Assembly (NCBI GenBank): GCA_019359325.1
Contig: JAHHHN010000017.1
Location: 62,001-126,000, forward strand
Length of the DNA stretch: 64,000 nucleotides
Source of the DNA: Mojavia pulchra JT2-VF2
Lineage (GTDB): Bacteria; Cyanobacteriota; Cyanobacteriia; Cyanobacteriales; Nostocaceae
Direction: 5' to 3'
Below, in pieces: positions 32,366-42,464 of the stretch. Under the pieces are notes generated by a model, which did no database searches, was not told where the DNA came from, and was given only the letters and a program-made list of their open reading frames with translations. The position numbers and the translations under genes were made by a program. Each line of letters opens with the position of its first letter. Position 1 is the first letter of the stretch.

Positions 32366-33367
32366 TTAATCGTACACTTGCGGGTTAACGCAATAAGGTA
32401 GACGATCGCCTTTGAGTCCAGCAATGAGGTTGGCGATCGCAATTGTTGCCATCTTTGAGCGTGTCTGGCGGCTGGCACTGCCAATGTGAGGCGTGATAAT
32501 TAAGTTATCTAAGGTTAGTAATGGGCTATCTTTTGGGATCGGTTCTGGTTCTGTAACATCCAAAGCAGCTGCGGCAATTTGGTTTTGGGAGAGTGCGTGA
32601 TACAAAGCATCTTGATCAATAATGCTTCCCCGTGCCGTGTTAATTAAGATAGCCGATGACTTCATGAGAGCAAACTGGCGATCGCTAATCAAATGATAGG
32701 TGTCATCTGAGGCAGGGGTATGAATGGTGATAAAATCAGATTTTCGTAATAAAGTTTCTAAAGGTACAAACTCTACATTTAAGGTTTTTTCTAATTCCGA
32801 ATCACTTTGATGTCTATTTGTATACAAAATTTTCATATCAAAACCATGAGCGCGCCGAGCAACTCCTTGACCAATGCGCCCCAACCCAATAATGCCTAAA
32901 GTAGCACCTGCAACATTCGGCCCTAGTAATAAGTCTGGTTCCCAAGTTTGCCACAAACCTGCACGAGTAAATTGATCCGCCTCCACTACTCGCCGTGCTG
33001 CTGCCATTAATAACGCCCAGGTTAAATCTGCGGTCGCATCTGTCAACACCCCAGGAGTATGCCCAACGGGAATTTTTTGTGCAGTAGCAGCCGCTATATC
33101 AATATTGTCGTAACCGACCGCCATCTGGCTGATGACTTTCAGCGAGGAGTTTTCTATTAATTGGCGATCAATTTTGTCAGTCAGCAGACACAAAAATCCA
33201 TCTACATTCTGTGCTTTTGCCAGTAAAACTTCATAGGGTGGTGGTTGGCGTTCTGGCCAGACTTCAACAGAGGCGATTGCGCTCCGCGCAGTGCCAGAGG
33301 CAATCGCATATAGTTGTTCTAATTCAGTAGGAAGGCGGCGAGTGATAAAAACTTTAGCTAGAGACAT
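32366..33367 (-). CDS. D-2-hydroxyacid dehydrogenase (glyoxylate/hydroxypyruvate reductase type)
   Basis: 333 residues. The NAD(P)-binding motif is LGIIGLGRIGQGVARRA. Substrate and catalytic residues are in VGYDNID, NTARGSIIDQDAL (Arg), the Glu of ALDVTEPEP, and IITPHIGSAS (His). This is the typical layout of glyoxylate or hydroxypyruvate reductases, which recycle photorespiratory intermediates. The frame reaches GTG 33391, but ATG 33367 starts MSLAKVFITRRLP, the usual N-terminus, and leaves room for a divergent promoter with the histidine kinase gene. Confidence 0.88.
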   Translation of the reverse strand: MSLAKVFITRRLPTELEQLYAIASGTARSAIASVEVWPERQPPPYEVLLAKAQNVDGFLCLLTDKIDRQLIENSSLKVISQMAVGYDNIDIAAATAQKIPVGHTPGVLTDATADLTWALLMAAARRVVEADQFTRAGLWQTWEPDLLLGPNVAGATLGIIGLGRIGQGVARRAHGFDMKILYTNRHQSDSELEKTLNVEFVPLETLLRKSDFITIHTPASDDTYHLISDRQFALMKSSAILINTARGSIIDQDALYHALSQNQIAAAALDVTEPEPIPKDSPLLTLDNLIITPHIGSASRQTRSKMATIAIANLIAGLKGDRLPYCVNPQVYD

Positions 33368-33450
33368 AAATAAATGTTTTTTGAGCGTCACTGATGTGGC
33401 ATGAAATAGCTAGCTATAATCCAATAGTTACAGCATACAAAGTAATTTGT

Positions 33451-35799
33451 ATGCTTGCGGCAAAATCAAGTAAGACCGGATTGCTCTCGCACTGGGGAGG
33501 CGGTTTGCGTAAAACAAGTATAAATTACGATACGGCAATTTTCGGCAGCCGGAAACTTTCTCTGAGGTGGCATCTTGTGCTACTTGTAGCAGGGGCATTA
33601 CTGCCAGTTGTTCTGTTTGCGATCGCCGTTGTACATGAACTGTCGCTCAGGGAGCAGCAGGCGTCCGAGCGCCGTCTGGTTCTGGCGGCGCGCAGCCTCG
33701 CCACAGATGTAGAGCGCGAGACTTCAAGCGCGATCGCCACGCTTCAAGCACTGGCAGCCTCTGAGCGGCTAGAACAAGAAGACTTCAAAGCCTTTTATAC
33801 TGAGGCGCAGCGCATGGCGAAGACGCAGCCGACTTGGTTGGGTGTGATTGTCCTGACGCCAGACGGACGCCAAGTCCTGAATACCTCTTTTCCTTTCGGC
33901 ATCTCCCTACCCCCGGTGAACGAGCCTGAGAGTTTGCGGCGTGTTGTCCAAACACACCAACCGACGGTGGGTTACCTTGCTCTAGGGCGTCTCAAGCAAA
34001 GCTGGGCCTTCCCGATTCGCGTTCCGGTAATGCGTGATGGCGAACTACGGTATGTGCTAACTGCCGTCATCACCCCAAAAGCACTCACCAGCGTCATTGC
34101 ATCCCAGACACCTACGGATGGGGAGTGGACGCGTACAGTCGTAGACGGTCACGGCATCGTTGTAGCCCGCACTCGCAATCCCGATCGCTTTGTGGGAAAG
34201 CCAGGTACGCCGTCTTTCCTCAAGCGAATCAGAGAAAAAACTGAGGGGGTTTACCGCGAAAGCACTTTGGAGGGAGCGCAAGTGTACCTCGCCTTCAGCC
34301 GAACCAATTTCTCGCACTGGACAACCGCCGTTGTCGTTCCCGTCGAAGTCATTGAAGGCCCGGCACGCCGCGCAATGTTGCTCGTCGTTAATTCTGGCTT
34401 GGCGTTGCTCGTGGTAAGTGGCATGGGTGCGTTTGTCCTCTCACGGTCAATTTCTCAAGGCATCACCTCGGCGGCGGCTGCCGCAGAAGCACTTGCCAAA
34501 GGTGAATACCTGAGCATTAAACCTTCGTCTATTAAAGAAGTAGCCTTGTTAGGCGAGTCCCTAGAGTTTTCTGCTGCCCTGCTGTCGCAGCGGGAGCGGG
34601 AACGGGACGAACACCTGGCGCGGGCTGAAGCCGCACGAGTTGAGGCGGAGAGCGCTAGCCGCCTCAAGGACGAGTTTTTAATCACCGTCTCCCATGAACT
34701 CAGAACTCCTTTAAACGCCATCCTTGGCTGGGCCCAATTGCTACGCACTAGGCAGATTGCTGAGGACAAGACACAACGGGCGCTAGAAACCATTGAGCGA
34801 AATGCGAAAGCCCAAGCCACACTGGTGGATGACCTCCTCGACACATCGCGGATTATCACTGGGAAATTCCACCTCGAAACAAAGTTGCTAGACTTAGCCA
34901 CTGTGGTTGTCAGTGCGATCGATTCGGTGCGTCACACCGCCGAAGCCAAAGGTATCGATCTCAAACTGCAACTTACCGCGGACGAGTCACTTGTTTTAGG
35001 AGACCAGAATCGGCTCCAGCAGGTAGTATGGAACCTCCTCTCAAATGCGGTTAAATTCACGCCCTCCTGTGGGCAGGTAGAAGTGGAACTGAGGCAGGCT
35101 GATTCACAAGCCGAGGTCATAGTGCGCGACACTGGTGTGGGTATGAAGCCAGAATTTTTACCACACGTCTTCGATCGCTTCCGTCAGGCTGACGGCTCGA
35201 CTACAAGAGAATTTGGGGGCCTGGGATTAGGACTGGCGATCGTCCGTCATTTGGTCGAACTGCACGGCGGGACTGTGCAGGCTGATAGCGACGGCAAGGG
35301 GAAGGGGGCAACTTTCACTATTAAACTTCCTTTAGTTACCCGTCAAGAAAACATTATTACCCCGCCGAAGGTAGCTGTGAATGATACATCTTCACCGCAT
35401 AAAAGTTCGCACGAGTTTCAGGGAGTGCGGGTGCTTGTGGTTGACGACGAGCCAGACGCTCAAGCTCTCGTTGCAACAGTGCTGACGCAGCAGGGGGCTG
35501 AAGTACGAACCTGTGGTTCAGCAGCCGAGGCTTTCAAGGAAGTAATTACCTGGAAACCCGACGTAATTCTTTCTGATATCGGTATGCCACAGGAAGACGG
35601 CTACGATTTTATCGGCAAGGTCAGGGAATGGGAGATCAAGGCGGGTGGTAAGATTCCAGCCGCAGCGGTCACCGCCTTTGCACGCCCCGAAGATAGAATT
35701 AAAGCGATCGCCTCAGGTTACCAGACCCACATCCCCAAGCCTATCGAATCGGCAGAGTTGACCGCTGTAGTGGCGAGTCTTATATCAATTAAAATCTAG
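33451..35799 (+). CDS. hybrid sensor histidine kinase with receiver domain
   Basis: About 782 residues. One membrane helix (HLVLLVAGALLPVVLFAIAV) precedes a periplasmic Cache-like sensor, then a second helix (AMLLVVNSGLALLVVSGMG) and a HAMP-like linker. HisKA follows with SHELRTPLN, HATPase with NLLSNAVKFTP and GLGLGLAIVRHLVELHGG, and a C-terminal receiver with VVDDEPDAQ and phospho-acceptor SDIGMPQEDG. ATG 33394 is possible, but 33451 separates it from the divergent gene. Codon use is clearly richer in G+C than the neighbours, suggesting transfer. No response regulator is adjacent. Confidence 0.88.
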   Translation: MLAAKSSKTGLLSHWGGGLRKTSINYDTAIFGSRKLSLRWHLVLLVAGALLPVVLFAIAVVHELSLREQQASERRLVLAARSLATDVERETSSAIATLQALAASERLEQEDFKAFYTEAQRMAKTQPTWLGVIVLTPDGRQVLNTSFPFGISLPPVNEPESLRRVVQTHQPTVGYLALGRLKQSWAFPIRVPVMRDGELRYVLTAVITPKALTSVIASQTPTDGEWTRTVVDGHGIVVARTRNPDRFVGKPGTPSFLKRIREKTEGVYRESTLEGAQVYLAFSRTNFSHWTTAVVVPVEVIEGPARRAMLLVVNSGLALLVVSGMGAFVLSRSISQGITSAAAAAEALAKGEYLSIKPSSIKEVALLGESLEFSAALLSQRERERDEHLARAEAARVEAESASRLKDEFLITVSHELRTPLNAILGWAQLLRTRQIAEDKTQRALETIERNAKAQATLVDDLLDTSRIITGKFHLETKLLDLATVVVSAIDSVRHTAEAKGIDLKLQLTADESLVLGDQNRLQQVVWNLLSNAVKFTPSCGQVEVELRQADSQAEVIVRDTGVGMKPEFLPHVFDRFRQADGSTTREFGGLGLGLAIVRHLVELHGGTVQADSDGKGKGATFTIKLPLVTRQENIITPPKVAVNDTSSPHKSSHEFQGVRVLVVDDEPDAQALVATVLTQQGAEVRTCGSAAEAFKEVITWKPDVILSDIGMPQEDGYDFIGKVREWEIKAGGKIPAAAVTAFARPEDRIKAIASGYQTHIPKPIESAELTAVVASLISIKI

Positions 35800-35825
35800 A
35801 AATTATTAATGGATAAATCTACATC

Positions 35826-35945
35826 TATAGGACTCATATTTGATTTTTGAACAAAATTCAGTACACCTTTATTCCTTCTTCCCAGTCCCCAATCCCCAGT
35901 CCCTTACCTCTACGAGTGATTCAGAAATCAAATCGGATTGCTATA
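35826..35945. repeat. dispersed small repeat element, copy 2
   Basis: Almost identical to 2021-2147: starts TATAGGACTCATATTTGATT and ends AATCAAATCGGATTGCTATA. It overlaps the last 18 bases of the PIN-domain toxin gene and supplies its stop codon. It thus inserted at, or formed, the 3' end of that gene. Confidence 0.75.
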
Positions 35946-36329
35946 GGCAAAAAAGCTAATACAGTAGGCGCGGATTGCTGAATCAACTGTCGCAATCGTT
36001 AAGCCATGTTGTAAAGCCTGACAAATTAGCATTCTATCAAAAGGATCTTTGTGCAATGATGGTAGACTAGCAAGTTGAGAAACGCTGCCTTCATCTAAGT
36101 CAAGATTTGCAATTTGATGGCGATCGCGTTGTTTGGGAAGATAAATTTCAGGAGATTCTGGTAGTGGTAGTTTGCCTAGTTGATATTTGACTATGCACTC
36201 CCATATTGAAACAAAACTCAGATAAACTGTGTTATCTGGAGCGCGAATGGCATCTATAACATCTATTGATAGCCGATTATCACCACTGATAAACCATAAG
36301 AAAATATGAGTGTCTAGAAGAATTTTCAT
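35928..36329 (-). CDS. VapC-type PIN-domain toxin
   Basis: 133 residues with PIN-domain acids: LLDTHIFLWF at the start, FVSIWECIVKYQLGKL (Glu), and DPFDRMLICQALQHG followed by TVDSAIR (Asp). This is the type II toxin RNase layout. It overlaps the antitoxin gene by 4 bases (ATGA) and lies downstream of it, the usual order. The C-terminal few residues (AYSNPI) come from the inserted repeat element, so the tail may differ from relatives. Confidence 0.87.
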   Translation of the reverse strand: MKILLDTHIFLWFISGDNRLSIDVIDAIRAPDNTVYLSFVSIWECIVKYQLGKLPLPESPEIYLPKQRDRHQIANLDLDEGSVSQLASLPSLHKDPFDRMLICQALQHGLTIATVDSAIRAYCISFFAYSNPI

Positions 36330-36565
36330 CCGCCCTCAAACGCATTTAAAATATCTTCAGGTAAAGGTGCATCAAAATCATCAGGTACTGTAAATTCTCC
36401 AGCACACAAACCAAATGGACGTTGTTGTTTATTGGTGGTTGTAATTGGTTTTAATTCAGCAATTGGTTTATCTGCTTGGATAATAATAAAGCTTTCACCT
36501 GCCTCAACTTGATTAAGGTATTTCAAAGGATCTTGTTGCATCTCATCTACTGTGACTCTCTGCAT
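36326..36565 (-). CDS. Phd/YefM-type antitoxin
   Basis: 79 residues from ATG 36565 (MQRVTVDEMQQDPLKYLNQV), which is the normal Phd/YefM start; the frame continues upstream to 36610 without family support. ESFIIIQADKPIAELKPI is the DNA-binding beta part, and the acidic tail (PDDFDAPLPEDIL) is the toxin-neutralising segment. Antitoxin and complex normally repress their own promoter. Confidence 0.85.
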   Translation of the reverse strand: MQRVTVDEMQQDPLKYLNQVEAGESFIIIQADKPIAELKPITTTNKQQRPFGLCAGEFTVPDDFDAPLPEDILNAFEGG

Positions 36566-36736
36566 TTGAGTATTTCGGTGTAGTGGTATGGGGATAGTGC
36601 ATTGCCACACTCAATTGTAGTGCGATGTCTGACGACTCACCATTTTGTGTTTACATGCTTTGCAAATATTAAAAAACTGCACAAATTAAGTGTAAATTTA
36701 AAATAAAATATATACAGCTTTCTTATTTATTGGTTG

Positions 36737-36979
36737 ATGTCTCAAAAGATTCAAAGATATTTTATTCAAAAAACTCCTGGAGTTTGCGGAGGTAATGCAC
36801 GCATCCGCGATACTCGGATTGCTGTTTGGACTCTAGTTTCTTTTCGCCAACAAGGAGCTTCTGACGAAGAATTATTGAGAAATTATCCGACGTTAACAGC
36901 CGAAGATTTAGAGGCAGCTTGGTCGTATTATAAAGAACATCCACAGGAAATTGACCAAGTTATAGCTGACGACGCATAA
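36737..36979 (+). CDS. DUF433-family antitoxin
   Basis: 80 residues from ATG 36737 (TTG 36734 is one codon upstream). GVCGGNARIRDTRIAVWTLV and YPTLTAEDLEAAWSYYKEHP are DUF433 hallmarks: a short helix-turn-helix protein. It is one base from the next gene, which encodes the partner toxin-like protein. Divergent from the VapC pair, giving two toxin-antitoxin modules back to back. Confidence 0.87.
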   Translation: MSQKIQRYFIQKTPGVCGGNARIRDTRIAVWTLVSFRQQGASDEELLRNYPTLTAEDLEAAWSYYKEHPQEIDQVIADDA

Positions 36980-36980
36980 C

Positions 36981-37364
36981 ATGACTAAGTTTTATGCTAA
37001 TGAAAATTTTCCTCTCGATTTAGTTCAAGAGTTACGTCAGCTTGGCTATGATGTGCTGACATCCTATGAAGCTGGACAAGCAAATCAGTCGATTAGCGAT
37101 GAAGAAGTATTAAACTTCGCTCATGAGCAGGAGCGAGTTGTGATTACTCTCAATAGAGAAGATTTTATTAGCCTGCATAAACAAGGTCAACAGCATAGTG
37201 GCATTATAATTTGTAAGGAAGATAGAGATTATAAAAAACAGAGTGAGATTATCTCCGAGTTTATAATTCAGAATACCCAACCGTTAAGATGCAGGTTGAT
37301 TAGAATCAAAAAACGAAATCAAAAAGGGTCTTCTACACAAGTATTTGTTGTACAAGGATATTAA
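36981..37364 (+). CDS. DUF5615 PIN-like toxin
   Basis: 127 residues. KFYANENFPLDLVQELRQLG and DVLTSYEAGQANQSISDEEV with RVVITLNREDFI are the DUF5615 (PIN-like) pattern, with acids at Glu7, Asp12-like and Asp in REDF. It is coupled to the DUF433 gene. The pair is a common cyanobacterial toxin-antitoxin arrangement; RNase action is known for PIN folds and inferred here. The 265 bp downstream (37365-37630) hold no gene that I can see. Confidence 0.85.
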   Translation: MTKFYANENFPLDLVQELRQLGYDVLTSYEAGQANQSISDEEVLNFAHEQERVVITLNREDFISLHKQGQQHSGIIICKEDRDYKKQSEIISEFIIQNTQPLRCRLIRIKKRNQKGSSTQVFVVQGY

Positions 37365-37630
37365 AGCTTAATTTTATTTTGATTTAGTGCGAGCGTACTT
37401 TGTGAGTATTGATTAAAGCGATAGTAAAAATCAATAATTAGTCTGAATTATGATTAGAGGAATCTCACCTCAAAAAACAAACTAATTAACTAAAATTATT
37501 TTCAGTATAATTAATATCACATAAGTTTAAGTACTTGTATAAAATTGAAATAATTTGTATCGACTATTTTTGTTGATACATATACGTTAATAGTTCAAAA
37601 CATTCATAAAGTGTTAAATCAAGGGTAAAA

Positions 37631-38626
37631 ATGTCAAGTATTGGCACTTCTTCTCAAGAAACAGCAAAAGATTTTATTGCAGATATTATAGAAAAACTGC
37701 AAGCTCAGCGTGGTAATAAATTCATATTTCTTTTGGTCGGTCGTACAGGAGTTGGAAAATCAAGCACTATAAATAGCTTGATGGGTACAGAAATTGCCAA
37801 AGTTGGGGATTACGAACCGACAACAATGGAGATTAAACCTTATAACTCTGACATCAAGGGAGTCAACTTTACAGTTATAGATACACCTGGTCTTTGTGAT
37901 GATATTGAGGAAGCAGGTAATGATTATAAGTACCTAGAACTCATGCGTTCAAACGTTAGCCAGGTTGACTCAATGTGGTTTGTCAGTCGTTTAGATGAGA
38001 CCAGGGTTACTAGCGACGAAAAACGAGGAATCAAGCTGATTTCTGAGGCATTTAAGTCAACTATTTGGCAAAACGCTGTTATTGTATTCACATTTGCAGG
38101 AAATATTGATGCATCAAAATATGAGCTTGCACTGAAGAAAAGAACCGAACTTATTCGTAACGAGATAGCAAAATACACAGGAATTGGCATAGCAAATAAC
38201 ATCCCATCAGTCGCGGTAGATAACAAAAGTGAAACAACTCCAGATGGAGAAAAATGGCTTGCTGAACTTTACACACAGGTGTATGCCAGAATGTCTGCTA
38301 AAGGTGCGGCTCCATTCTTAATGGCAACTGTCGAGCGCGTAAAACCACCAAAGAAGGAAAAAGAAGTAGTAAAAGAAGTTATTTACGTACCAACACCTGT
38401 AAGAAATCCTGACCCTGAAGAGACTGCAAAATATAGTAGACCAATTGAGCTTAATGATAGGCAAGCTGAAATAGTCCGAAATAAGACTTCAGATGTCTTG
38501 CAATTCACAGTTGCAGGAGCAAGCGTAGGGGCTGCATTTGGAGCTATAGCTGGGCCTGCTGGCGCTGCTATCGGAGGTGCAATTGGTGGGGTAATAGGAT
38601 TTTTTGGTGGATTGTTTGGAAAATGA
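37631..38626 (+). CDS. AIG1/GIMAP-like GTPase with glycine-zipper tail
   Basis: 331 residues. G1 GRTGVGKS (37-44), G3 DTPG and a GIMAP-like spacing follow: SQVDSMWFVSRLDETRVTSD and VIVFTFAGNID. After a charged linker (KKEKEVVKEV) the C-terminus is a glycine zipper (GAAFGAIAGPAGAAIGGAIG) that could insert in membranes. The last 4 bases overlap the next GTPase gene. Such septin/AIG1-type GTPases in bacteria are often linked to conflict systems. Function is not known. Confidence 0.8.
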   Translation: MSSIGTSSQETAKDFIADIIEKLQAQRGNKFIFLLVGRTGVGKSSTINSLMGTEIAKVGDYEPTTMEIKPYNSDIKGVNFTVIDTPGLCDDIEEAGNDYKYLELMRSNVSQVDSMWFVSRLDETRVTSDEKRGIKLISEAFKSTIWQNAVIVFTFAGNIDASKYELALKKRTELIRNEIAKYTGIGIANNIPSVAVDNKSETTPDGEKWLAELYTQVYARMSAKGAAPFLMATVERVKPPKKEKEVVKEVIYVPTPVRNPDPEETAKYSRPIELNDRQAEIVRNKTSDVLQFTVAGASVGAAFGAIAGPAGAAIGGAIGGVIGFFGGLFGK

Positions 38627-39204
38627 TGCGTAAATTTTTACTGTTTGGGCGTACAGGTGTAGGTAAATCAAGTTTCGTAAATACTACTTTTGGTGATTAC
38701 ATTGCTGAGACTTCAGAATTTGAAGCCTGCACAAAATTTGTTGAACATTATGCTTACGATACACCTTTAGGCAATGTATCCCTTATAGATACACCCGGAT
38801 TAGCTGAAGATGATGAGGCGTGTGATGAGGCATACTTATCTTTAGTAAAAGCTAAAGTTGATTTAGATGAAATTTACGCGACAATCTATGTGAGCCGTCT
38901 TAACGAAACGCGTTTTCGTCCTGATGAAAAGCGGACACTACGCCTTTTAACTAATCGGCTAGGTGCATCTATTTGGGATCGTTCAATACTTGTTTTGACT
39001 TTTGCTGCATCTGTACCTGAAGAGCAACGTGAGGAAGCCACTTCTAGGAGAATTTTACATATTGAGGAGTTTCTACAAACTCTGACTTTAGAAAATAGAC
39101 TAGTACCCCAATTCAGAAAGTTTCATGAATACTGGCTGGTAGATAATATCGTGAGTAATTGGGCTGAAGATGGAGTATCTGCTTTATCACTCCTGACAGC
39201 CTGA
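38623..39204 (+). CDS. second AIG1/Toc34-like GTPase
   Basis: 193 residues with G1 GRTGVGKS at 9-16, G3 DTPG, and the same VSRLNETRFRPDEKR and SILVLTFAAS segments as its neighbour, so it is a paralogue without the linker and zipper tail. It overlaps the upstream gene by ATGA and may pair with it as an unequal GTPase dimer. No membrane segment. It ends shortly before alaS, convergent. Confidence 0.8.
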   Translation: MMRKFLLFGRTGVGKSSFVNTTFGDYIAETSEFEACTKFVEHYAYDTPLGNVSLIDTPGLAEDDEACDEAYLSLVKAKVDLDEIYATIYVSRLNETRFRPDEKRTLRLLTNRLGASIWDRSILVLTFAASVPEEQREEATSRRILHIEEFLQTLTLENRLVPQFRKFHEYWLVDNIVSNWAEDGVSALSLLTA

Positions 39205-39283
39205 ATTGCCATTATCTCATTTGTCCTACCTTCAATAAATAATTCTAAGGCAGGCGAAATGCCTGCCCCACAATAAAATACAA

Positions 39284-41926
39284 TTAACCTAACCCAGACT
39301 TCAAATCACTCAACGCCTGATTCAACGCCTCTGGTAACTTACTTGCATCGCGTCCGCCGGCTTGGGCTAAATTTGGTCTTCCACCGCCGCCACCACCGCA
39401 AATTTTGGCGATCGCACCGATAAATTTACCTGCTTGCAAACCTTTCTTATTCACCTCTGCACTGAAAGCTGCAACTAAGCTAACTTTATCAGCTTCGGGA
39501 ACTGAACCCAGCACCACCGCACCGTTACCGAGTTTTTGCAATAAGCGTTCGGCTGCGGTTTTCAATGACTCTGGATCAACGTCATCGAGTTGGGCAACGA
39601 TAACTTTATAATCGCCCACAGATTCAGCTGTTTGCAGCAAGCTGTCAGATTTGGCGATCGCTAGCTGTGATTTGAGAGTTTCCAGTTGTTTTTGGCTGGT
39701 TCTCAGCTCGTTTTGCAGAGTTGTAATTCTCTCTGGTAGTTCTTCGGGTTTAACTTTAAAGCGATCGCTTAAATCTTTGACTACTTTATCCCGTAGATTA
39801 AGATAATCTAGCACTGCTGGGCCAGAAACAGCTTCAATGCGTCTTACCCCAGAAGCCACACCAGCTTCTGAAATAATCTTGAAGACGCCAATCTCCGCAG
39901 TATTACTCACATGAGTCCCACCGCATAGTTCCATCGATACGCTAGGGAAGTCAATCACCCGCACTTCGTCACCATATTTTTCTCCGAACATGGCGATCGC
40001 ACCTCTAGCTTTGGCTTCTGCTAAAGGTAATACTTCTACTTTTGCACTGTGAGCTTCAGCAATCCAACTATTTACCTGTTCTTCAATTTGCTGGACTTCC
40101 TCTGTTGTCAAAGCACGGGGACAGTTGAAGTCAAAGCGCAATCTGTCAAAGGAAACGAGGGAACCTGCTTGCGATATCCCTTCATCAACAATTTTCTTTA
40201 ACGCTGCTTGCAGTAGATGAGTTGCGGTATGGTTAGCTTGCAGGCGACGGCGGCAAGCGCGATCAATTTGGGCAGTTACAGTATCTCCTACTCGGATTGT
40301 ACCGCGCTCGATGCGTCCGAAGTGAACAAAGAAATCGGATTCTTTTTTCACGTCATCAACGCGAACTACAACACCATCGCCGGAGATATAACCGCGATCG
40401 CCTATTTGTCCCCCAGATTCGGCATAGAATGGGGTCTGATCCAAGACGATTTGCACATCTGTCCCGGCTTCTGCTTCCTCTTGGGTAACACCAGCTACCA
40501 GTAATACTTCAACTTTCGCAGTTGCCGCAGGTTGGGTATAACCTAAAAATTCGGTAGTCTGGATGTGTTCTGCTAGTTTGTCGAGAGAACCTTGCACAGT
40601 TAAATCGATGGTTTCGTGTGCTGCTTTGGCACGTTCCACCTGTTTTTGCATTTCGGCATCAAATCCCGCTTCATCGACGGTAAGATGATTTTCCTCTGCA
40701 ATTTCTTGTGTGAGTTCTAAGGGGAAACCGTAGGTATCATAAAGAGTAAAAGCACTTTCACCACTAATTTCGGTTTTTCCTTGCTGTTTCACCTGTTGGA
40801 TAATTTCCTCTAGCAGTTTTTCACCTCTGTCAAGGGTTCTGAGGAAATTGGCTTCTTCTCTTTGCAGTTCAGCTTTAATTGCTGCTTCCCGTTTTCGCAC
40901 ATTGGGGTAAGCTGATTCGGAAAGAGCGATCGCGGTTTCGGCAACTTGGGTAGTAAATTCTCCAGAAATGCCAATTAATCGTCCATGACGTACCACCCGC
41001 CGAATTAATCGCCGCAGTACATAACCTCGCCCCACGTTGGAAGCGCGAATTTCATCAGCGATCATGTGGACGACAGAACGAACATGATCGCCAATGACTT
41101 TCAGGGAGACTTTAGTTTTCTCGTCGCTGCTGTGGTAGTCAATCCCTGCAATTTGCGCTGCTGTTTGAATAATCGGGAAAATTAAATCAGTTTCGTAGTT
41201 ATTCGGCACTTTTTGCAGGATTTGCGCCATCCTTTCCAAACCCATGCCGGTATCGATGTTCTTGTTTTGCAGAGGTGTTAAATTACCATCTGCATCCCGG
41301 TTGTATTGCATGAATACAAGGTTGTAGAACTCGATAAACCGCGAGTCGTCTTCTAAATCAATGTTGTCGTCGCCGCGTTCTGGGTGGAAGTCGTAATATA
41401 TCTCAGAACAAGGGCCACAAGGGCCAGTAGGGCCTGATACCCAAAAGTTATCCTCTGCACCCATACGCTTGATTCTTGCTGCTGGGACACCGATTTGATC
41501 GCGCCAAATTGCAAAGGCTTCGTCGTCTTCCTCAAAAACGCTGACGACGAGGTTTTCTGGGGAGAAGCCAAAGACTTTGGTGGAGATTTCCCAACCCCAG
41601 GCGATCGCTTGTTCTTTAAAATAATCACCAAAGCTGAAATTACCCAGCATCTCAAAGAAAGTATGATGCCTTTTGGTGCGTCCTACATTTTCGATATCGT
41701 TGGTGCGGATACACTTTTGGGATGTGGTAGCCCGCTTAAATTCCGGCGTGCGCTGTCCTAAGAAGATGGGTTTAAATGGTAGCATCCCCGCGATCGTCAG
41801 CAGCACAGTCGGATCTTCAGGCACAAGAGAGGCGCTTGGGAGAATCTGGTGTCCGCGTCCAGCAAAAAAGTCAAGGAATAAGGCGCGAATTTCGTTACCG
41901 CTGAGGTAGTGGGGATTTAAAGACAT
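39284..41926 (-). CDS. alaS: alanyl-tRNA synthetase
   Basis: 880 residues, full length. The class II catalytic core opens with [20 protein letters not shown] and has [15 protein letters not shown]. The editing domain has zinc ligands HTATH and CGGTH (ELCGGTHV). The C-Ala domain ends [15 protein letters not shown]. It charges tRNA-Ala and removes mischarged Ser and Gly. Start ATG 41926 is standard. An essential housekeeping gene, it marks stable chromosome next to the accessory region. Positions 41927-42263 hold its upstream region and no gene. Confidence 0.98.
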   Translation of the reverse strand: MSLNPHYLSGNEIRALFLDFFAGRGHQILPSASLVPEDPTVLLTIAGMLPFKPIFLGQRTPEFKRATTSQKCIRTNDIENVGRTKRHHTFFEMLGNFSFGDYFKEQAIAWGWEISTKVFGFSPENLVVSVFEEDDEAFAIWRDQIGVPAARIKRMGAEDNFWVSGPTGPCGPCSEIYYDFHPERGDDNIDLEDDSRFIEFYNLVFMQYNRDADGNLTPLQNKNIDTGMGLERMAQILQKVPNNYETDLIFPIIQTAAQIAGIDYHSSDEKTKVSLKVIGDHVRSVVHMIADEIRASNVGRGYVLRRLIRRVVRHGRLIGISGEFTTQVAETAIALSESAYPNVRKREAAIKAELQREEANFLRTLDRGEKLLEEIIQQVKQQGKTEISGESAFTLYDTYGFPLELTQEIAEENHLTVDEAGFDAEMQKQVERAKAAHETIDLTVQGSLDKLAEHIQTTEFLGYTQPAATAKVEVLLVAGVTQEEAEAGTDVQIVLDQTPFYAESGGQIGDRGYISGDGVVVRVDDVKKESDFFVHFGRIERGTIRVGDTVTAQIDRACRRRLQANHTATHLLQAALKKIVDEGISQAGSLVSFDRLRFDFNCPRALTTEEVQQIEEQVNSWIAEAHSAKVEVLPLAEAKARGAIAMFGEKYGDEVRVIDFPSVSMELCGGTHVSNTAEIGVFKIISEAGVASGVRRIEAVSGPAVLDYLNLRDKVVKDLSDRFKVKPEELPERITTLQNELRTSQKQLETLKSQLAIAKSDSLLQTAESVGDYKVIVAQLDDVDPESLKTAAERLLQKLGNGAVVLGSVPEADKVSLVAAFSAEVNKKGLQAGKFIGAIAKICGGGGGGRPNLAQAGGRDASKLPEALNQALSDLKSGLG

Positions 41927-42263
41927 GGGTGTTTACAGAATTAGTGTCAATAAACTGGGGAATGCTGACAGAGGATCATTCGTCGCTTTTACAGAAAAAG
42001 TATGCCGCACGAAAGGACATCTGTGCCACACTTTCGTTGCTTTTGAGTAGTTCGTCTCAGTGTATTTGCATATATACCTTTATATCTATATATTGTTGCA
42101 TTTTGTTTGATTTTGCAGCCATCAACTTTTGACTGGTAAAGCAGCTATGTACTCCTATTATCTACTAACGAAATCACCTAACCCAGGTAGGATGAGCAAT
42201 CTCGCTGGAGGCGATAAAATCAAATATTAAGAATAAATTAAAATTTTTTTTCTGAGGTAACTA

Positions 42264-42464
42264 ATGGCATTAAAACTGAGTGTACCTAATATTGCTTGTG
42301 AAAGTTGTGCAACAAAAATTACCGACTCCATCCATGTAATGGAACCTGATGCAAAAGTTGACGTCGATGTCAAAGCTAAAACTGTTACTGTAGAAGCCGC
42401 CGCATCCGAGGAATCTATCAAACAGGTAATCGTTGCTGCTGGTTACCCCATTGAAGGTTATTAA
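42264..42464 (+). CDS. small heavy-metal-associated (HMA) domain protein
   Basis: 66 residues of ferredoxin-like HMA fold. The metal site is IACESC (Cys12, Cys15), and VKAKTVTVEAAASEESIKQV with AAGYPIEGY completes the domain. The residue before the first Cys pair is Ile-Ala, not the usual Met-x, so metal preference may differ from CopZ. It probably carries a soft metal ion in the cytoplasm. GAGGTAACTA upstream of the ATG includes a fair ribosome binding site. Monocistronic. Confidence 0.87.
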   Translation: MALKLSVPNIACESCATKITDSIHVMEPDAKVDVDVKAKTVTVEAAASEESIKQVIVAAGYPIEGY

